From Candidatus Gastranaerophilales bacterium (GTDB lineage: Bacteria; Cyanobacteriota; Vampirovibrionia; Gastranaerophilales; Gastranaerophilaceae), in assembly GCA_944323665.1 (NCBI GenBank), contig CALUTN010000183.1, positions 66,619-130,618 of the forward strand: a DNA stretch of 64,000 bases. The letters are read 5' to 3'. Of this stretch, positions 1 to 9,168 are shown piece after piece. The notes below the pieces were generated by a model. The model was not told where the DNA came from and made no database searches. It saw only the letters and a list, made by a program, of their open reading frames with translations. The translations under genes and the position numbers were made by a program. Within the stretch, counting starts at the first letter, position 1. Each line of letters starts with the position of its first letter.

Positions 1-1
1 A

Positions 2-1012
2 ACATTAAGATTAGAAAAAATAAGTGATAAAATTTATTTTTCTGAGAAATATAGTAATTATGTAAGTAATTCTAGATTAGGATTAATTAATCCTAGACAA
101 GATGGTTCCCCAGAAAAATTCTTTGCTGGATTTAGTAATACTTTCTCATCTTCTCTAGAAATGGGAAGTGCTGTTCATGAATTGGTTTTACAACCAGAAA
201 GTTTTGAATTATCTAAAGATGTCGGAAAACCTACAGCTAAATTAGGAGCTATGGCAGACGAATTATATCCTATATTTATTAATAGAGATATTACTATAGA
301 GGATGTAATTGAAGCATCTAATAGTATTAATTACTATAAAAATAAAATTGATTCAAACAGATATTCGGAAATATTAAATTCATGTAATAACTATTGGGAA
401 AATAGAAAGAATAAAGAACTAGATTTGTCTCAAGATAAGGAAATTATTTACTTGGATAATAAATCCTTAGAAATAGTAAAATCTTGTGTAGAAGCATTAA
501 ATAAAAATACTAAAGTACAGGATTTATTGCATCCAAAGGGTTTATTAGAAGATCCTATTTCTGAAAATGAGCAAGCTATTCTTTTAGATGTAAAAGCTGA
601 ATGTCCAAATGGAAAAGAGTTTATTTTGCATTTAAAATCTAAACTAGATAATTATACCATTGATCTTGAGAATAATATAATTACTGTTAATGATATTAAA
701 ACTATCGGTAAAGTAGTTAGTGAAATTGATAATAATATAAAACGATTTCATTATAGTAGAGAATTTGCAATGTATATTTATCTATTAAAACTTTGCGCAG
801 AAAAATTCTATAATTTAAAAGATCCTAAGATTAGGGCAAATTATTTAGTAGTTTCTACTATTCCTAACTTCTATTCTAAAGTAAGGCCAGTTACTTATTC
901 AGAAATAAGGGAAGGATTTCATGAATTTAGAACATTACTAAAATATGTAGCTTATAATATTGGTTATAGAGATTTTTCTCTTGAGGATAAGCCTAATAAA
1001 TATCAATTATAA
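2..1012 (+). CDS. PD-(D/E)XK exonuclease, RecE/ExoVIII-like (5' partial)
   Basis: The reading frame is open from the first complete codon at base 2, so the N-terminus lies outside the window; the ATG at 161 is probably internal because the frame upstream is coding-like. The GSAVHELVLQPE segment resembles the G-x-A-x-H-E/x-x-L-x-P-E motif of phage PD-(D/E)XK exonucleases. A candidate catalytic core follows in ILLDVKAEC and VNDIKTIGK, where the D-x-K pair would complete the D...D-x-K metal site. Family knowledge suggests end resection of double-stranded DNA for recombination or replication. It heads a run of replication genes. The nuclease fold is fairly sure, the substrate is inferred. Confidence 0.72.
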   Translation, partial: TLRLEKISDKIYFSEKYSNYVSNSRLGLINPRQDGSPEKFFAGFSNTFSSSLEMGSAVHELVLQPESFELSKDVGKPTAKLGAMADELYPIFINRDITIEDVIEASNSINYYKNKIDSNRYSEILNSCNNYWENRKNKELDLSQDKEIIYLDNKSLEIVKSCVEALNKNTKVQDLLHPKGLLEDPISENEQAILLDVKAECPNGKEFILHLKSKLDNYTIDLENNIITVNDIKTIGKVVSEIDNNIKRFHYSREFAMYIYLLKLCAEKFYNLKDPKIRANYLVVSTIPNFYSKVRPVTYSEIREGFHEFRTLLKYVAYNIGYRDFSLEDKPNKYQL

Positions 1013-1014
1013 GG

Positions 1015-1380
1015 GTGAGTGAACTTCAAAATATTAGTTTTGATAAATTATTAACTATATATTCTAAGTATTTTTCCCTACACTACTTAAATAGTAACAT
1101 GGGAGATAAATTAGCATGTATAGCTTTAACTTGTTACATTACTAATGAAATTAGAAAGAAAGGGAAAAAAGTAACATGTTATGATATTTTATTAAAAATA
1201 GCTAGTCAAAATAAAATGAATAACTTTGGAGAGGTTGAAAAGAATACTTTTCTAAAATCTCTTGGAGTCATTTGTGAAGATTTTATGTATGGGTGTAGTG
1301 AATTTTTGGATTTTGGTATTAAACCAAAAGATATGCCAAAAACTTTGCAAAATTTATTGGATAAGTATTGTCCATTTTAA
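1015..1380 (+). CDS. hypothetical protein, 121 aa
   Basis: The ORF starts with GTG two bases after the stop of the exonuclease gene (TAA-GG-GTG), so it is probably translationally coupled. The product is mostly helical with several Cys residues (C35, C40, C55, C86, C94 and near the C-terminus) but no clear zinc motif. No family is recognised. It is the last gene before an intergenic gap that carries promoter-like sequence, so it closes a transcription unit. Confidence 0.6.
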   Translation: MSELQNISFDKLLTIYSKYFSLHYLNSNMGDKLACIALTCYITNEIRKKGKKVTCYDILLKIASQNKMNNFGEVEKNTFLKSLGVICEDFMYGCSEFLDFGIKPKDMPKTLQNLLDKYCPF

Positions 1381-1514
1381 CACTCATTAACATAAAATTA
1401 TTTTGAGATTTCTTATACCGGTAGTATTATTGATTACGTTAAAGGATATAATAATTGTAGATAACAATATTATTTAGATAATTGATTTAATGATTATGAA
1501 AATGTTTTTAATTT
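1381..1514 (+). promoter_or_regulatory. intergenic region, probable promoter for the 1515 gene
   Basis: This 134-bp gap is one of very few gaps of this size in the left block. It is AT-rich and contains a TTG at about 1431 followed some 19 bases later by a TATAATAATTG-like segment, loosely like the -33 TTG and -7 TAnnTTTG elements of Bacteroidetes sigma-ABfr promoters. The match is imperfect. The gene behind it is followed by its own terminator, which supports a separate monocistronic unit. Confidence 0.35.
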
Positions 1515-2072
1515 ATGAGTACAACAATTTTGAATTTTGAGAAGAAAGAAATCGTAGCAGAAAGTAGAGAAGCAGCAGTAGAGCAGGTTGAAAGCACAAT
1601 GTTCCATGTTAATGGAGATGCCACACAAGCTTATAAAAATTGGAAGTCAAAGCAGACTCAGGGTATTACTGAACGAGATGTTAAAGCATTTATGTTGGAT
1701 TATCTCGCTAAAAAGGGAAAGAATTGTCCTGGTGCCGGTTATATGATTACAATAGAATCTTCTGTTTCAGATACAAGAGAGCGTCCTTATAAGATTGATG
1801 ATATTAAGGGTGATGGAAAAAGAAAGTTCAAAACTTTCTACAAGTGGGTTGATAGAGAAACTAAGACAGTAGTATGTCAGGTAGATACCAATAAGGTAGA
1901 TGCTAAAAATGCAATTAAGGAACTTTATAAGAGTGGTAAATATAAAGGAAATGCCGACTTGGTAAAAACTAAGGATGTAATTGAAGGTCAAGCTGTTGTT
2001 GCTACAGCCCAGTATACTCCTTCAAAGAATACTAAGAAAGGTACTTGGATTGCTTTCGGTATTAAAGCGTAA
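1515..2072 (+). CDS. conserved phage protein of 185 aa, possibly DNA-binding
   Basis: The protein is Lys-rich (for example KGDGKRKFKTFYKW) with mixed alpha/beta character and no membrane segment or catalytic motif. The gene lies between a promoter-like gap and a strong terminator, so it forms its own unit, and its codon choice (more CAG and GGT) differs from its AT-saturated neighbours. That pattern is typical of a highly expressed early product such as a single-strand-binding or nucleoid-type protein. This function is only inferred, as no SSB/OB signature was recognised. Confidence 0.65.
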   Translation: MSTTILNFEKKEIVAESREAAVEQVESTMFHVNGDATQAYKNWKSKQTQGITERDVKAFMLDYLAKKGKNCPGAGYMITIESSVSDTRERPYKIDDIKGDGKRKFKTFYKWVDRETKTVVCQVDTNKVDAKNAIKELYKSGKYKGNADLVKTKDVIEGQAVVATAQYTPSKNTKKGTWIAFGIKA

Positions 2073-2116
2073 TTAAGCTTTTTTTCATTGAAATAGGATT
2101 AAAAATTTACCCTGTT

Positions 2117-2152
2117 AGGCAGATTGTCCGCGAGGATAGTCTGCCTTTATTT
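2117..2152 (+). terminator. rho-independent terminator
   Basis: AGGCAGATTGTCC (2117-2129) pairs with GGATAGTCTGCCT (2134-2146) to give a 13-bp stem with two G-U pairs and a GCGA tetraloop, followed by a T-rich run. It stands 44 bases after the stop of the 185-aa gene and insulates it from the 2212 gene. Confidence 0.88.
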
Positions 2153-2211
2153 TTCTAATCAGATAAATACATAATTAAATGGTAAAGACTTAACAGTAAT
2201 TTAAACATTTA

Positions 2212-2892
2212 ATGAATTTAATTCTTCACAAAAAATATATAGAAGATACTCTTAGAATAGCTAAAAGATTAAATTCTGAAGATGAGGCCTCCTATCAGGC
2301 ATGTTATCAAATAACTAGAAGTCAAGTTATTCCAGATAGAATTTTCTATATTCCTAGACAAGTAGATATATTAGGAAAAAAGTGTCATAATGATGGTATT
2401 GCTCAATTTTATGGAACAAGAAAAGACAAATGTTTATTCTTATCAGAAATTGAGTATAAAAAGGGTCAGTTAAATTCCTCCAAAATAGAGGAAATTATTT
2501 GTCAACTTTTAGCTTATCATATGCCTTTTCAGACTAAATATATAGATGATTTTAAAATGAGAGAGGTATGTGAAGTAGATAAATTCAGATTTTTTGAAAT
2601 GGCAACGGAAAAACAATATGGATTAATTAAATTATATAATCCAGAAGTTAAAACCTTACTGCAACAATTTGAAGAAAAATTCCTAAGTATAGGAGCTATT
2701 ACTGCTTGTAAGGCAAGTAATTTTTCAGATTATAAAGAAGTTGCTAGGAAATTAGCTAATTTTGTAGAAATTTGGAATGTTGAAGATGTTGAAGACCATG
2801 AAATAGTGGCTATGATGTATAAAGATTATTGTTCCGAAAAAGATATTAATTTAACTATTAATTTTGTAGACGATTATGGAATTAACTATTGA
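2212..2892 (+). CDS. hypothetical protein, 226 aa
   Basis: First gene after the terminator; its last 17 bases overlap the next ORF, so the two are probably co-translated. The sequence is soluble, rich in Lys/Glu/Ile, with a region around residues 75-110 (FLSEIEYKKGQ, QLLAYHMPF) that does not match a family I recognise. It precedes a second unknown protein and nrdD, so a role in nucleotide or DNA metabolism is possible but not shown. Confidence 0.6.
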   Translation: MNLILHKKYIEDTLRIAKRLNSEDEASYQACYQITRSQVIPDRIFYIPRQVDILGKKCHNDGIAQFYGTRKDKCLFLSEIEYKKGQLNSSKIEEIICQLLAYHMPFQTKYIDDFKMREVCEVDKFRFFEMATEKQYGLIKLYNPEVKTLLQQFEEKFLSIGAITACKASNFSDYKEVARKLANFVEIWNVEDVEDHEIVAMMYKDYCSEKDINLTINFVDDYGINY

Positions 2893-3643
2893 GCAACTTT
2901 TTAAAGGTAAGGCAACCAGAATTAAAGAAAAGGAATATTTTACCACTGAACAGTATGTTACTCCTTTTATTAATTCTGTCTCTAAATTAACTAATGATTT
3001 TATTATTAATGTTAAACCAGCTGATCAAATCTCATTAACTAAAGATGGTGAAATAAATTTTGAAGATGTAATTTATAATAGAGTATGGATTCAGGGAGTA
3101 CTTCCAGATGAATATGCTTGGGATAATCATAAAAAAGTTATAAGTATGATTTATGCTCTAGATACTCGTAAACCTCTTGTAAAATTTTATACAGGTGCCT
3201 TAAATATGGCATGTTTAAATTTATGTGTATTTAATCCAGAAATGCTTAGTGTTTCTGAATTAGAACCAGAATCTGCTATAAATTATAGTTTTTTAAGAAA
3301 TGCCATATCTTTAACAGATGAAATTCATGCATACTTAAATAAATTATCTAATATAGAATTTAAAAAGAATGATATATATGCTGATCTAGGCCATTGGGTA
3401 GATAATTGTATTAAAGCAAAAATAAATAATGGCTTTGGAACTGTAAAATTAACTGAATCAACTCCTATTGATGTTTATAAGAATTTATTCTATAATGATA
3501 AATCTAAATACTTTACTACAGATGATAGAGTTGATGGTTTTACTGTATATAATGCATTTACAGATCTTATTACTCAAGATAAAAGAGACTTAGTTAATAA
3601 GTTTGAGAAGACTCTACTAGTTAAAGATGTAATAGGAATTTAA
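2876..3643 (+). CDS. hypothetical protein, 255 aa (weak DUF932-like character)
   Basis: ATG start overlaps the end of the preceding gene by 17 bases. The C-terminal third (VYNAFTDLIT, then DLVNKFEKTLLV) and the overall layout recall the phage/plasmid DUF932 proteins, but the similarity is weak and judged by eye only. No catalytic motif or membrane segment is seen. The gene ends 14 bases before nrdD. Confidence 0.55.
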   Translation: MELTIEQLFKGKATRIKEKEYFTTEQYVTPFINSVSKLTNDFIINVKPADQISLTKDGEINFEDVIYNRVWIQGVLPDEYAWDNHKKVISMIYALDTRKPLVKFYTGALNMACLNLCVFNPEMLSVSELEPESAINYSFLRNAISLTDEIHAYLNKLSNIEFKKNDIYADLGHWVDNCIKAKINNGFGTVKLTESTPIDVYKNLFYNDKSKYFTTDDRVDGFTVYNAFTDLITQDKRDLVNKFEKTLLVKDVIGI

Positions 3644-3657
3644 TTAATTTATAAGGT

Positions 3658-5826
3658 ATGCAAGTAAGAAAAAGAGACGGAAGTTTACAAGAATTTGATA
3701 GGAATAAAATTAAAGAGGCAATATCTAAAGCATTTGAAGCTTGTAACTGTACAATAGATCAATCAGATCTAGATAATATGGTTAGAGATATAAAAGTTTG
3801 GAACTTAATAACTATTGAAGAAATTCAAGATATTGTTATTGAGACCTTACATGACTATAACTTTGATATGGTTGCAAGTGCTTATGAATCTTATAAAGAT
3901 AAGCAATCTAGAACAAGACTACTTTTAGATAAGATTGCTTATATGGAAGACTATATAAATAGTTCTGAGAATGCAGCTACTATGTCAAATACTGATGGTA
4001 ATGCTAATACTTCAGCAAAAAATGTAGCTACTCTAGAGCCAGAAGTATTTAAGGATAATTTTAGAGATATACAAAGGTATAGAATGAAAAAGATTCTTAA
4101 AAAACTATATCCAGAAGTATCTTCTCAATATGAAAAAGATTTAAATCATCATATTATTTATACTCATGATGAAGCTTCTACTCCAACTCTAAAGCAATAT
4201 TGTATGGCAGTATCTCTATATCCATTAATGCTTAATGGTTGTGGAATACTAGATAAAACTACTCCTTCTGCTCCAAATGATATTCAGTCATTTAGTGGAC
4301 AGTTAGTTAATTCAATCTTTACTTTATCTTCTCAATGTAAAGGTGCAGTAGCGGTTGGTAGCTATTTTATTGCTCTTAATTATTATATTATAGCTGAATA
4401 TGGACCATATTGGTATACTAAGCTTGATGTAGTAGTTACTAATGAACATTGTTTGAAACAGAGAACTTTAAAAAATATTATTCAAAAAGCGTTTAAACAA
4501 TTTGTATTAGGAATAAATCAACCTGCTGGAAATAGAGGATATCAAAGCCCGTTTGTTAATGTTTCATACTATGACCATACTTATTTCAATTCTCTGTTTG
4601 GAGATTTCTATTATCCAGATGGTACTAAACCAGAATGGAAGGCTATAGATGCTTTACAGAGATTATTTATGAATTGGTTTAATAAATGGAGATTAACACA
4701 ATTAGCTACATTCCCAGTAGAGACATTTGCTATGGTTCACGACGGACATGATATTATAGATAAAGAATATAAAGACTTATGTGCAGAAATGTATGCTAAA
4801 GGTCATTCATTCTTTACTTATATATCTGATAGTGCTGATTCATTAGCTTCGTGTTGTAGACTTAGAAATGAGTTAGCTGAAAATACCTTTAATCCTACAT
4901 CAGGACTTACTGGTATTAAAACAGGAAGTTGTAATGTAATCACATTAAATATTAACAGAATTGTTCAGGATTGGTGGAAAACTCAAAATGGGCCTAGGGA
5001 AAGAGAAGATCCTATGAGTGTAGTATTTAATAAAAATCTTAATATTGGATTAAAGGGGTATATAACTAAGATATTAAATAGAGTATATAAGTACCATATT
5101 GCTTATAAAACTATGCTTTATGAGTGGGAAGATAAAGGAGCTTATGCTTCTTCAAATGGTGACTTTATTCATATTAGTGATTTGTATAGTACTATTGGGT
5201 TAAACGGTCTGAATGAAGCTGCTAAATTCTTAGGATTAGAAGTATCTAATAATCCTGAATATTTTAAGTTCTTACAATTAATTCTTGGAACTGTTAAAGA
5301 ACAAAACAAACTTCATTCTATTCATGATAAGAAGAGACCTTTCTTATTTAATAGTGAAGTTGTTCCAGCTGAGAGTCTTGGAGGAAAGAATTATAGATGG
5401 GATAAGGAAGACGGTTATGTAGTTCCTGAAGATGAAAATCTATATAATTCTTATTTCTATGATGCTCATGATGATACCTCTGTATTAGATAAATTTATTC
5501 TACATGGTAGACAAACCTATCAATATACAGATGGAGGTAGTGCAGCTCACATAAACCTAGAAAATCACTTATCTAAGGAACAATATCTAAAGTTAATTGA
5601 TTTTGCTATTAAAGAAGGTACTAATTACTTTACTTTTAATATTCCAAATAGTAAATGTGATGATTGTGGCTTTATAACTAAGCATCCTATTACAGAATGT
5701 CCAAAATGTCATAGTCATAATATTACTCAATATACAAGAATTATTGGATATTTGAGACCTATTACTGCATTTGGAAAGGATAGAAGAGTAGAAGCTGAAC
5801 AAAGAACTTATAGTAAAAATGTATAA
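3658..5826 (+). CDS. nrdD: anaerobic ribonucleoside-triphosphate reductase
   Basis: A 722-aa class III reductase, which makes dNTPs by glycyl-radical chemistry in an anaerobic host. The N-terminal ATP-cone (residues 1 to about 95, beginning MQVRKRDGSLQEFD) is the allosteric domain. The C-terminus carries two CxxC zinc pairs (CDDC and CPKC) followed by the glycyl-radical segment IIGYLRPITAFGK. Length fits the family. The activase gene nrdG lies 1.5 kb downstream on the same strand, and a thioredoxin gene is further along. No aerobic reductase is present in the window, which matches a strict gut anaerobe as host. Confidence 0.95.
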   Translation: MQVRKRDGSLQEFDRNKIKEAISKAFEACNCTIDQSDLDNMVRDIKVWNLITIEEIQDIVIETLHDYNFDMVASAYESYKDKQSRTRLLLDKIAYMEDYINSSENAATMSNTDGNANTSAKNVATLEPEVFKDNFRDIQRYRMKKILKKLYPEVSSQYEKDLNHHIIYTHDEASTPTLKQYCMAVSLYPLMLNGCGILDKTTPSAPNDIQSFSGQLVNSIFTLSSQCKGAVAVGSYFIALNYYIIAEYGPYWYTKLDVVVTNEHCLKQRTLKNIIQKAFKQFVLGINQPAGNRGYQSPFVNVSYYDHTYFNSLFGDFYYPDGTKPEWKAIDALQRLFMNWFNKWRLTQLATFPVETFAMVHDGHDIIDKEYKDLCAEMYAKGHSFFTYISDSADSLASCCRLRNELAENTFNPTSGLTGIKTGSCNVITLNINRIVQDWWKTQNGPREREDPMSVVFNKNLNIGLKGYITKILNRVYKYHIAYKTMLYEWEDKGAYASSNGDFIHISDLYSTIGLNGLNEAAKFLGLEVSNNPEYFKFLQLILGTVKEQNKLHSIHDKKRPFLFNSEVVPAESLGGKNYRWDKEDGYVVPEDENLYNSYFYDAHDDTSVLDKFILHGRQTYQYTDGGSAAHINLENHLSKEQYLKLIDFAIKEGTNYFTFNIPNSKCDDCGFITKHPITECPKCHSHNITQYTRIIGYLRPITAFGKDRRVEAEQRTYSKNV

Positions 5827-6130
5827 AGTAGAAGAATTTTACGGAAAGTCAAAAGAATTAGAAGAATATCTAAACAAGAAATGTGAGATAGAACATTTAT
5901 CTATTTCACAAATAATGTCTCCAGTAAGAAATAATTATGTAATAGTATTTTATGACGATGATGATGAAATAGAGAAGAAGCAACTATTACTAGATTATGC
6001 TAAAGAAAATTTATGTGAAAAATGTCTAACTTGTGCAAGCTTTGGATATTTCTGTGGTGGAACTAAAAATGGATGTAGTAAGTGGGAAGAAGATATAAAT
6101 GCTTGTGAAAGAATAAGTAGAGTAATATAA
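5819..6130 (+). CDS. small Cys-rich protein, 103 aa
   Basis: The start ATG overlaps the nrdD stop by 8 bases. The C-terminal half has a Cys cluster CEKCLTCASFGYFCGGTKNGC plus a final Cys, suggesting a metal or iron-sulfur site. No family is recognised. Coupling to nrdD suggests a partner in anaerobic reductase function, but this is inference. Confidence 0.62.
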   Translation: MYKVEEFYGKSKELEEYLNKKCEIEHLSISQIMSPVRNNYVIVFYDDDDEIEKKQLLLDYAKENLCEKCLTCASFGYFCGGTKNGCSKWEEDINACERISRVI

Positions 6131-6157
6131 TGAGTTAAATTTAAATATAAAATCTAT

Positions 6158-6859
6158 ATGAGTAAGTATTTAATTGTTCCAGATGTTCATGGTAGAACAT
6201 TTTGGCAAGAAGCTAAAAACTTAATTAATGAGATGGGTCGAGTAATCTTTTTAGGGGATTATCTCGATCCTTATTCTTATGAGGGAGTTAGTAGAGAACA
6301 GGCAATAGAACAGTTTAAAGAAATTATTAAATTTAAAAAGGATAACCCAGAAAAAGTAATCCTTCTTTTAGGAAATCACGACTGTGCATATTGCTTTGAT
6401 TTTGGTAGTGCCTCACGATATGATTATGAAAATGAGTTAGAGATTAAGCAACTCTTTAAAGATAATATGAGTTTATTTAAATTATATTATCTTACTGATG
6501 CTTATTTGTTTTCTCATGCTGGTATTACTAATGATTGGTTGCAGAACTCAATTAAAACTAATGTTGATGGATTTCTGGATAAATCAGAAAGTGAACTAAT
6601 ATCGCATCTTTGGGAAGTATCTTTTATGAGAGGAGGGTGGACAGATACAGGTAGTCTTATCTGGAGTGATGTTAGGGAAGGTGATAGAGAAGAAACTTTC
6701 TACCAAATATTCGGACATACCCAACTTGAACAGAATCCTATTATTACTAATAAATATGCCTGCTTAGATGTAAGAAGATGTTTCTTACTTGATACTGAAA
6801 CTAAAAAAATAACAGAAAGCAATGGAACTGAAGTTATATTTCAAAAAAACTATCGCTGA
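6158..6859 (+). CDS. calcineurin-like metallophosphoesterase, 233 aa
   Basis: The family motifs appear in order: PDVHGR near the N-terminus (D-x-H), FLGDYLD (G-D), LLLGNHDC (G-N-H-D) and a C-terminal IFGHTQLE (G-H). These ligate two metal ions in protein phosphatases and nucleotide or nucleic-acid phosphoesterases. The protein is a Ser/Thr-phosphatase-like member with no extra domain, so the substrate cannot be told. It is one of three such enzymes in the block (also 15455 and 31089), which differ in sequence. Confidence 0.85.
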   Translation: MSKYLIVPDVHGRTFWQEAKNLINEMGRVIFLGDYLDPYSYEGVSREQAIEQFKEIIKFKKDNPEKVILLLGNHDCAYCFDFGSASRYDYENELEIKQLFKDNMSLFKLYYLTDAYLFSHAGITNDWLQNSIKTNVDGFLDKSESELISHLWEVSFMRGGWTDTGSLIWSDVREGDREETFYQIFGHTQLEQNPIITNKYACLDVRRCFLLDTETKKITESNGTEVIFQKNYR

Positions 6860-7085
6860 AAAAGTAAATCTTGACTTAGATAAAATAGCCAAGATATTAA
6901 TAGAGCAAAATATAGATATTATGTTAGATGACTTTTCTTGCAATATAGAATACTATTTATCTAATATTTGTGATAGTAAAGAAGTCATTAGTATATTAGA
7001 GTGTGAAGAAAACGTTTCTAAATTGGAAGGAAAATTAAAAAGTTGTTTATTATCAATTTGTAATTATGAAAGTACAAGTAATTAA
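6822..7085 (+). CDS. hypothetical protein, 87 aa (paralogue of the next gene)
   Basis: The only reasonable start, ATG at 6822, overlaps the phosphoesterase gene by 38 bases. The protein is helical and acidic. Its N-terminal pattern V-x-L-D-x-D-x-I-A-K-x-L-I-x-x-N-I-D matches that of the following 78-aa protein, so the pair look like diverged tandem copies. Function unknown. Confidence 0.55.
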   Translation: MELKLYFKKTIAEKVNLDLDKIAKILIEQNIDIMLDDFSCNIEYYLSNICDSKEVISILECEENVSKLEGKLKSCLLSICNYESTSN

Positions 7086-7302
7086 AAGAATTAAAACAGA
7101 AGTAGAGCTTGATGTTGAATCAGTTGCTAAGAATTTAATTTATCATAATATTGACTATATTATTGATAGTTTAATGGATGAATTTATAGATAATCCAGAA
7201 TCATACATTAAGAATAATATAGTAATGGATGAAGATACACAAATTACATTAAGTTCCTATATTAGAGAAGAACTTGGTAATAAACTTTCTAAATTATGTT
7301 AA
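7066..7302 (+). CDS. hypothetical protein, 78 aa (paralogue of the previous gene)
   Basis: ATG overlaps the upstream stop by 20 bases. Residues 12-32 (V-E-L-D-V-E-S-V-A-K-N-L-I-x-H-N-I-D) repeat the pattern seen in the preceding 87-aa protein. Small, acidic, soluble; no recognised domain. It overlaps nrdG by 7 bases, so it belongs to the reductase operon. Confidence 0.58.
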   Translation: MKVQVIKRIKTEVELDVESVAKNLIYHNIDYIIDSLMDEFIDNPESYIKNNIVMDEDTQITLSSYIREELGNKLSKLC

Positions 7303-7778
7303 AGTACGTTGATACAAGAGTAGTGTTTGCAGAAATACCAGACGAAATAACTTTAGCTATTAATATTTCAAATTGTCCATGTCATTGTAGGGGCTGTCAT
7401 AGCTCTTACTTAGCAGAGGATATTGGAACTATCTTAGATAAGGATATACTTATTAATTTAATACGAGAAAATAGAGGTATTACCTGTATTGCTTTTATGG
7501 GGGGAGATTCTAATCCAGAAGAAATAAATGATTTAGCTTTTTGTATTAGAGTATTATCGGAGTATCAATATAAAGTAGCTTGGTATAGCGGCAGACAAGA
7601 ACTATCTAAAGAAATAGATTTAAAGAACTTTGATTATATTAAACTAGGTCCTTATATAGAAGAGTGGGGACCTTTAGATAATCCTACTACTAATCAGAGA
7701 TTATATGAAGTTTGCAGAATCAGTAAGTTACCAGATAAGTTTATAATGAAGGATATAACATCTAAATTTTGGAAATAA
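7296..7778 (+). CDS. nrdG: anaerobic ribonucleotide reductase activating protein
   Basis: A 160-aa radical-SAM protein. The segment CPCHCRGCHSSYL holds Cys residues spaced as C-x3-C-x2-C, the 4Fe-4S site that cleaves S-adenosylmethionine, and GGD at MGGDSNPEE is the SAM-binding motif. The length is typical for NrdG. It generates the glycyl radical on the NrdD encoded upstream. The gene overlaps both neighbours by a few bases. Confidence 0.93.
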   Translation: MLKYVDTRVVFAEIPDEITLAINISNCPCHCRGCHSSYLAEDIGTILDKDILINLIRENRGITCIAFMGGDSNPEEINDLAFCIRVLSEYQYKVAWYSGRQELSKEIDLKNFDYIKLGPYIEEWGPLDNPTTNQRLYEVCRISKLPDKFIMKDITSKFWK

Positions 7779-8029
7779 TGATATATTTAGTATTAAATGC
7801 AGACAATATTGAAGAACCTTATGTTATTGATATATGTTCTAATAAAGAAACAGCTACCAATTTAAAAGATATTTATATACAAAATTTTATCAATAATGAC
7901 GGTATACCAAAAAATTATGCTGAATCTCTTATTAAAATAGAAGAAGTAGATATAAATACTGACAATAATGTATTTTGGACAGCATATCCAGAAGATAAAG
8001 AAACAGATATCACTTATAATATTGATTAA
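7778..8029 (+). CDS. hypothetical protein, 83 aa
   Basis: The ATG at 7778 overlaps the nrdG stop by one base (TAATG); an in-frame ATG nine bases upstream is a possible alternative. The product is small and acidic, starting MIYLVLNADN, with no recognised domain. Confidence 0.55.
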   Translation: MIYLVLNADNIEEPYVIDICSNKETATNLKDIYIQNFINNDGIPKNYAESLIKIEEVDINTDNNVFWTAYPEDKETDITYNID

Positions 8030-8030
8030 T

Positions 8031-8336
8031 ATGTTTTCTTTAAAAGTAGCTTACGATGATAATAGTGAGAAGTTAATTAAAGAATTAGAAACATTAATTT
8101 CTAATAGTTATCCTTTAATTAATTTAGAATCTTTTCATGAAAATTTATTTAAAGAAAAGAAAAAGGCTTTAAAATTAAAAAGTGGCTATAGTGCTAGAAA
8201 ATGTCCATTTGCAGTCTTATTAGATATAGATAAAAACGTAGTTAAAGCATTCTATAGTGAAGATAATAAATGTACATTAGATAATATCAAAAAAACTTTA
8301 ACTAAATTTATTCCTTATGAAAATACAAGTAATTAA
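8031..8336 (+). CDS. hypothetical protein, 101 aa
   Basis: The ATG at 8031, one base after the previous stop, is preferred over the longer frame starting at 7968, which would be mostly inside the upstream gene. The C-terminal part, [14 protein letters not shown] followed by VVKAFYSED, looks like an alpha/beta domain with one conserved-looking Cys, but no family is recognised. It overlaps dut by 20 bases. Confidence 0.57.
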   Translation: MFSLKVAYDDNSEKLIKELETLISNSYPLINLESFHENLFKEKKKALKLKSGYSARKCPFAVLLDIDKNVVKAFYSEDNKCTLDNIKKTLTKFIPYENTSN

Positions 8337-8751
8337 CCAATCAAAACATTCTTTACCAGAGTATGCAACTCCATTTTCGGCAGGTCTTGACCTTAGAGCA
8401 AATATAAATTCTGATATAGAATTAAAACCTATGGAACGTAAGCTTATTCCAACAGGATTATTTATAGCTCTTCCAGTAGGATATGAAGCACAAGTTAGAC
8501 CAAGAAGTGGTTTGGCTATAAAAAAGGGTATTACTGTACTTAACTCCCCTGGTACTGTAGATGCTGATTATAGGGGGGAAATATGTGTAATACTTATTAA
8601 TCTTTCTAATGAACCATTCATAGTTAAGGACGGAGAACGTATTGCTCAACTTGTAATTGCTAAACATGAACAAGCTGAATGGGTAGAAGTTAAGCAATTA
8701 AATGAAACAGAGAGAGGAGTAGACGGTTTTGGACATAGTGGGATTAAATAA
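8317..8751 (+). CDS. dut: dUTP diphosphatase (trimeric dUTPase)
   Basis: A 144-aa trimeric dUTPase that converts dUTP to dUMP and pyrophosphate, supplying substrate for ThyX and keeping uracil out of DNA. The motifs are clear: AGLDLRA (motif 1), RPRSGLA (motif 2), [10 protein letters not shown] (motif 3), GERIAQLVI (motif 4) and the C-terminal [10 protein letters not shown] (motif 5). The length is standard. Confidence 0.96.
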   Translation: MKIQVINQSKHSLPEYATPFSAGLDLRANINSDIELKPMERKLIPTGLFIALPVGYEAQVRPRSGLAIKKGITVLNSPGTVDADYRGEICVILINLSNEPFIVKDGERIAQLVIAKHEQAEWVEVKQLNETERGVDGFGHSGIK

Positions 8752-8860
8752 AGAAGAATTTATTGCATTAGTAAATAAATTTGTTAAAAACTATTATACT
8801 AATGTTACTATAATTGAACTATCTAATGAATCTATTAATCTTTTAAATAAATATATATGA
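8738..8860 (+). CDS. small ORF of about 40 aa
   Basis: Fills the otherwise empty space between dut and the 8857 gene. A GTG at 8738 (or TTG at 8729) overlaps the dut stop, and the TGA stop overlaps the next ATG in an ATGA arrangement, a spacing used repeatedly in this block. The peptide (beginning [11 protein letters not shown]) is helical and Lys/Asn-rich. The overlap pattern is the only evidence that it is real. Confidence 0.4.
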   Translation: MGLNKEEFIALVNKFVKNYYTNVTIIELSNESINLLNKYI

Positions 8861-9168
8861 TTACTAAAGAATTATTTATTAAATTTATTGAGAATGCTCA
8901 AAAATATGATAAGGAGCTTGATAGATGGAGTGATTTTGGTATTGATTTATTTGAATTGCCTATTTCAGAGCTAGGTTGGAAATTTTTTGAACAATTTCTA
9001 GAACAATCTTTTACAATAAATGGTATTGATTGGATAAATTGGTGGATGTTTGAAAAATTCTCTCCATATTCTGAAGAACCGTTAGAGGCTACTGATGAGT
9101 ATGGAAATATTATTCCTACAGATACTATAGATGATTTATGGGAACTTGTTAAGGATTATGCAAAATGA
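8857..9168 (+). CDS. hypothetical protein, 103 aa
   Basis: An acidic, aromatic-rich protein with a central WINWWMFEKF segment and an acidic C-terminus. It overlaps the next gene by 4 bases (ATGA). No family recognised; the compact alpha-helical composition is typical of small phage accessory proteins. Confidence 0.62.
   Translation: MITKELFIKFIENAQKYDKELDRWSDFGIDLFELPISELGWKFFEQFLEQSFTINGIDWINWWMFEKFSPYSEEPLEATDEYGNIIPTDTIDDLWELVKDYAK

Noticed and set aside
1381-1514. Short coding sequence in the gap before 1515
   Set aside because: No frame with start, stop and coding-like composition was found; it looks regulatory.
7968-8030. Longer start for the 8031 gene
   Set aside because: The extension lies almost wholly inside the upstream gene and has shadow-like composition; the ATG at 8031 follows the upstream stop by one base.
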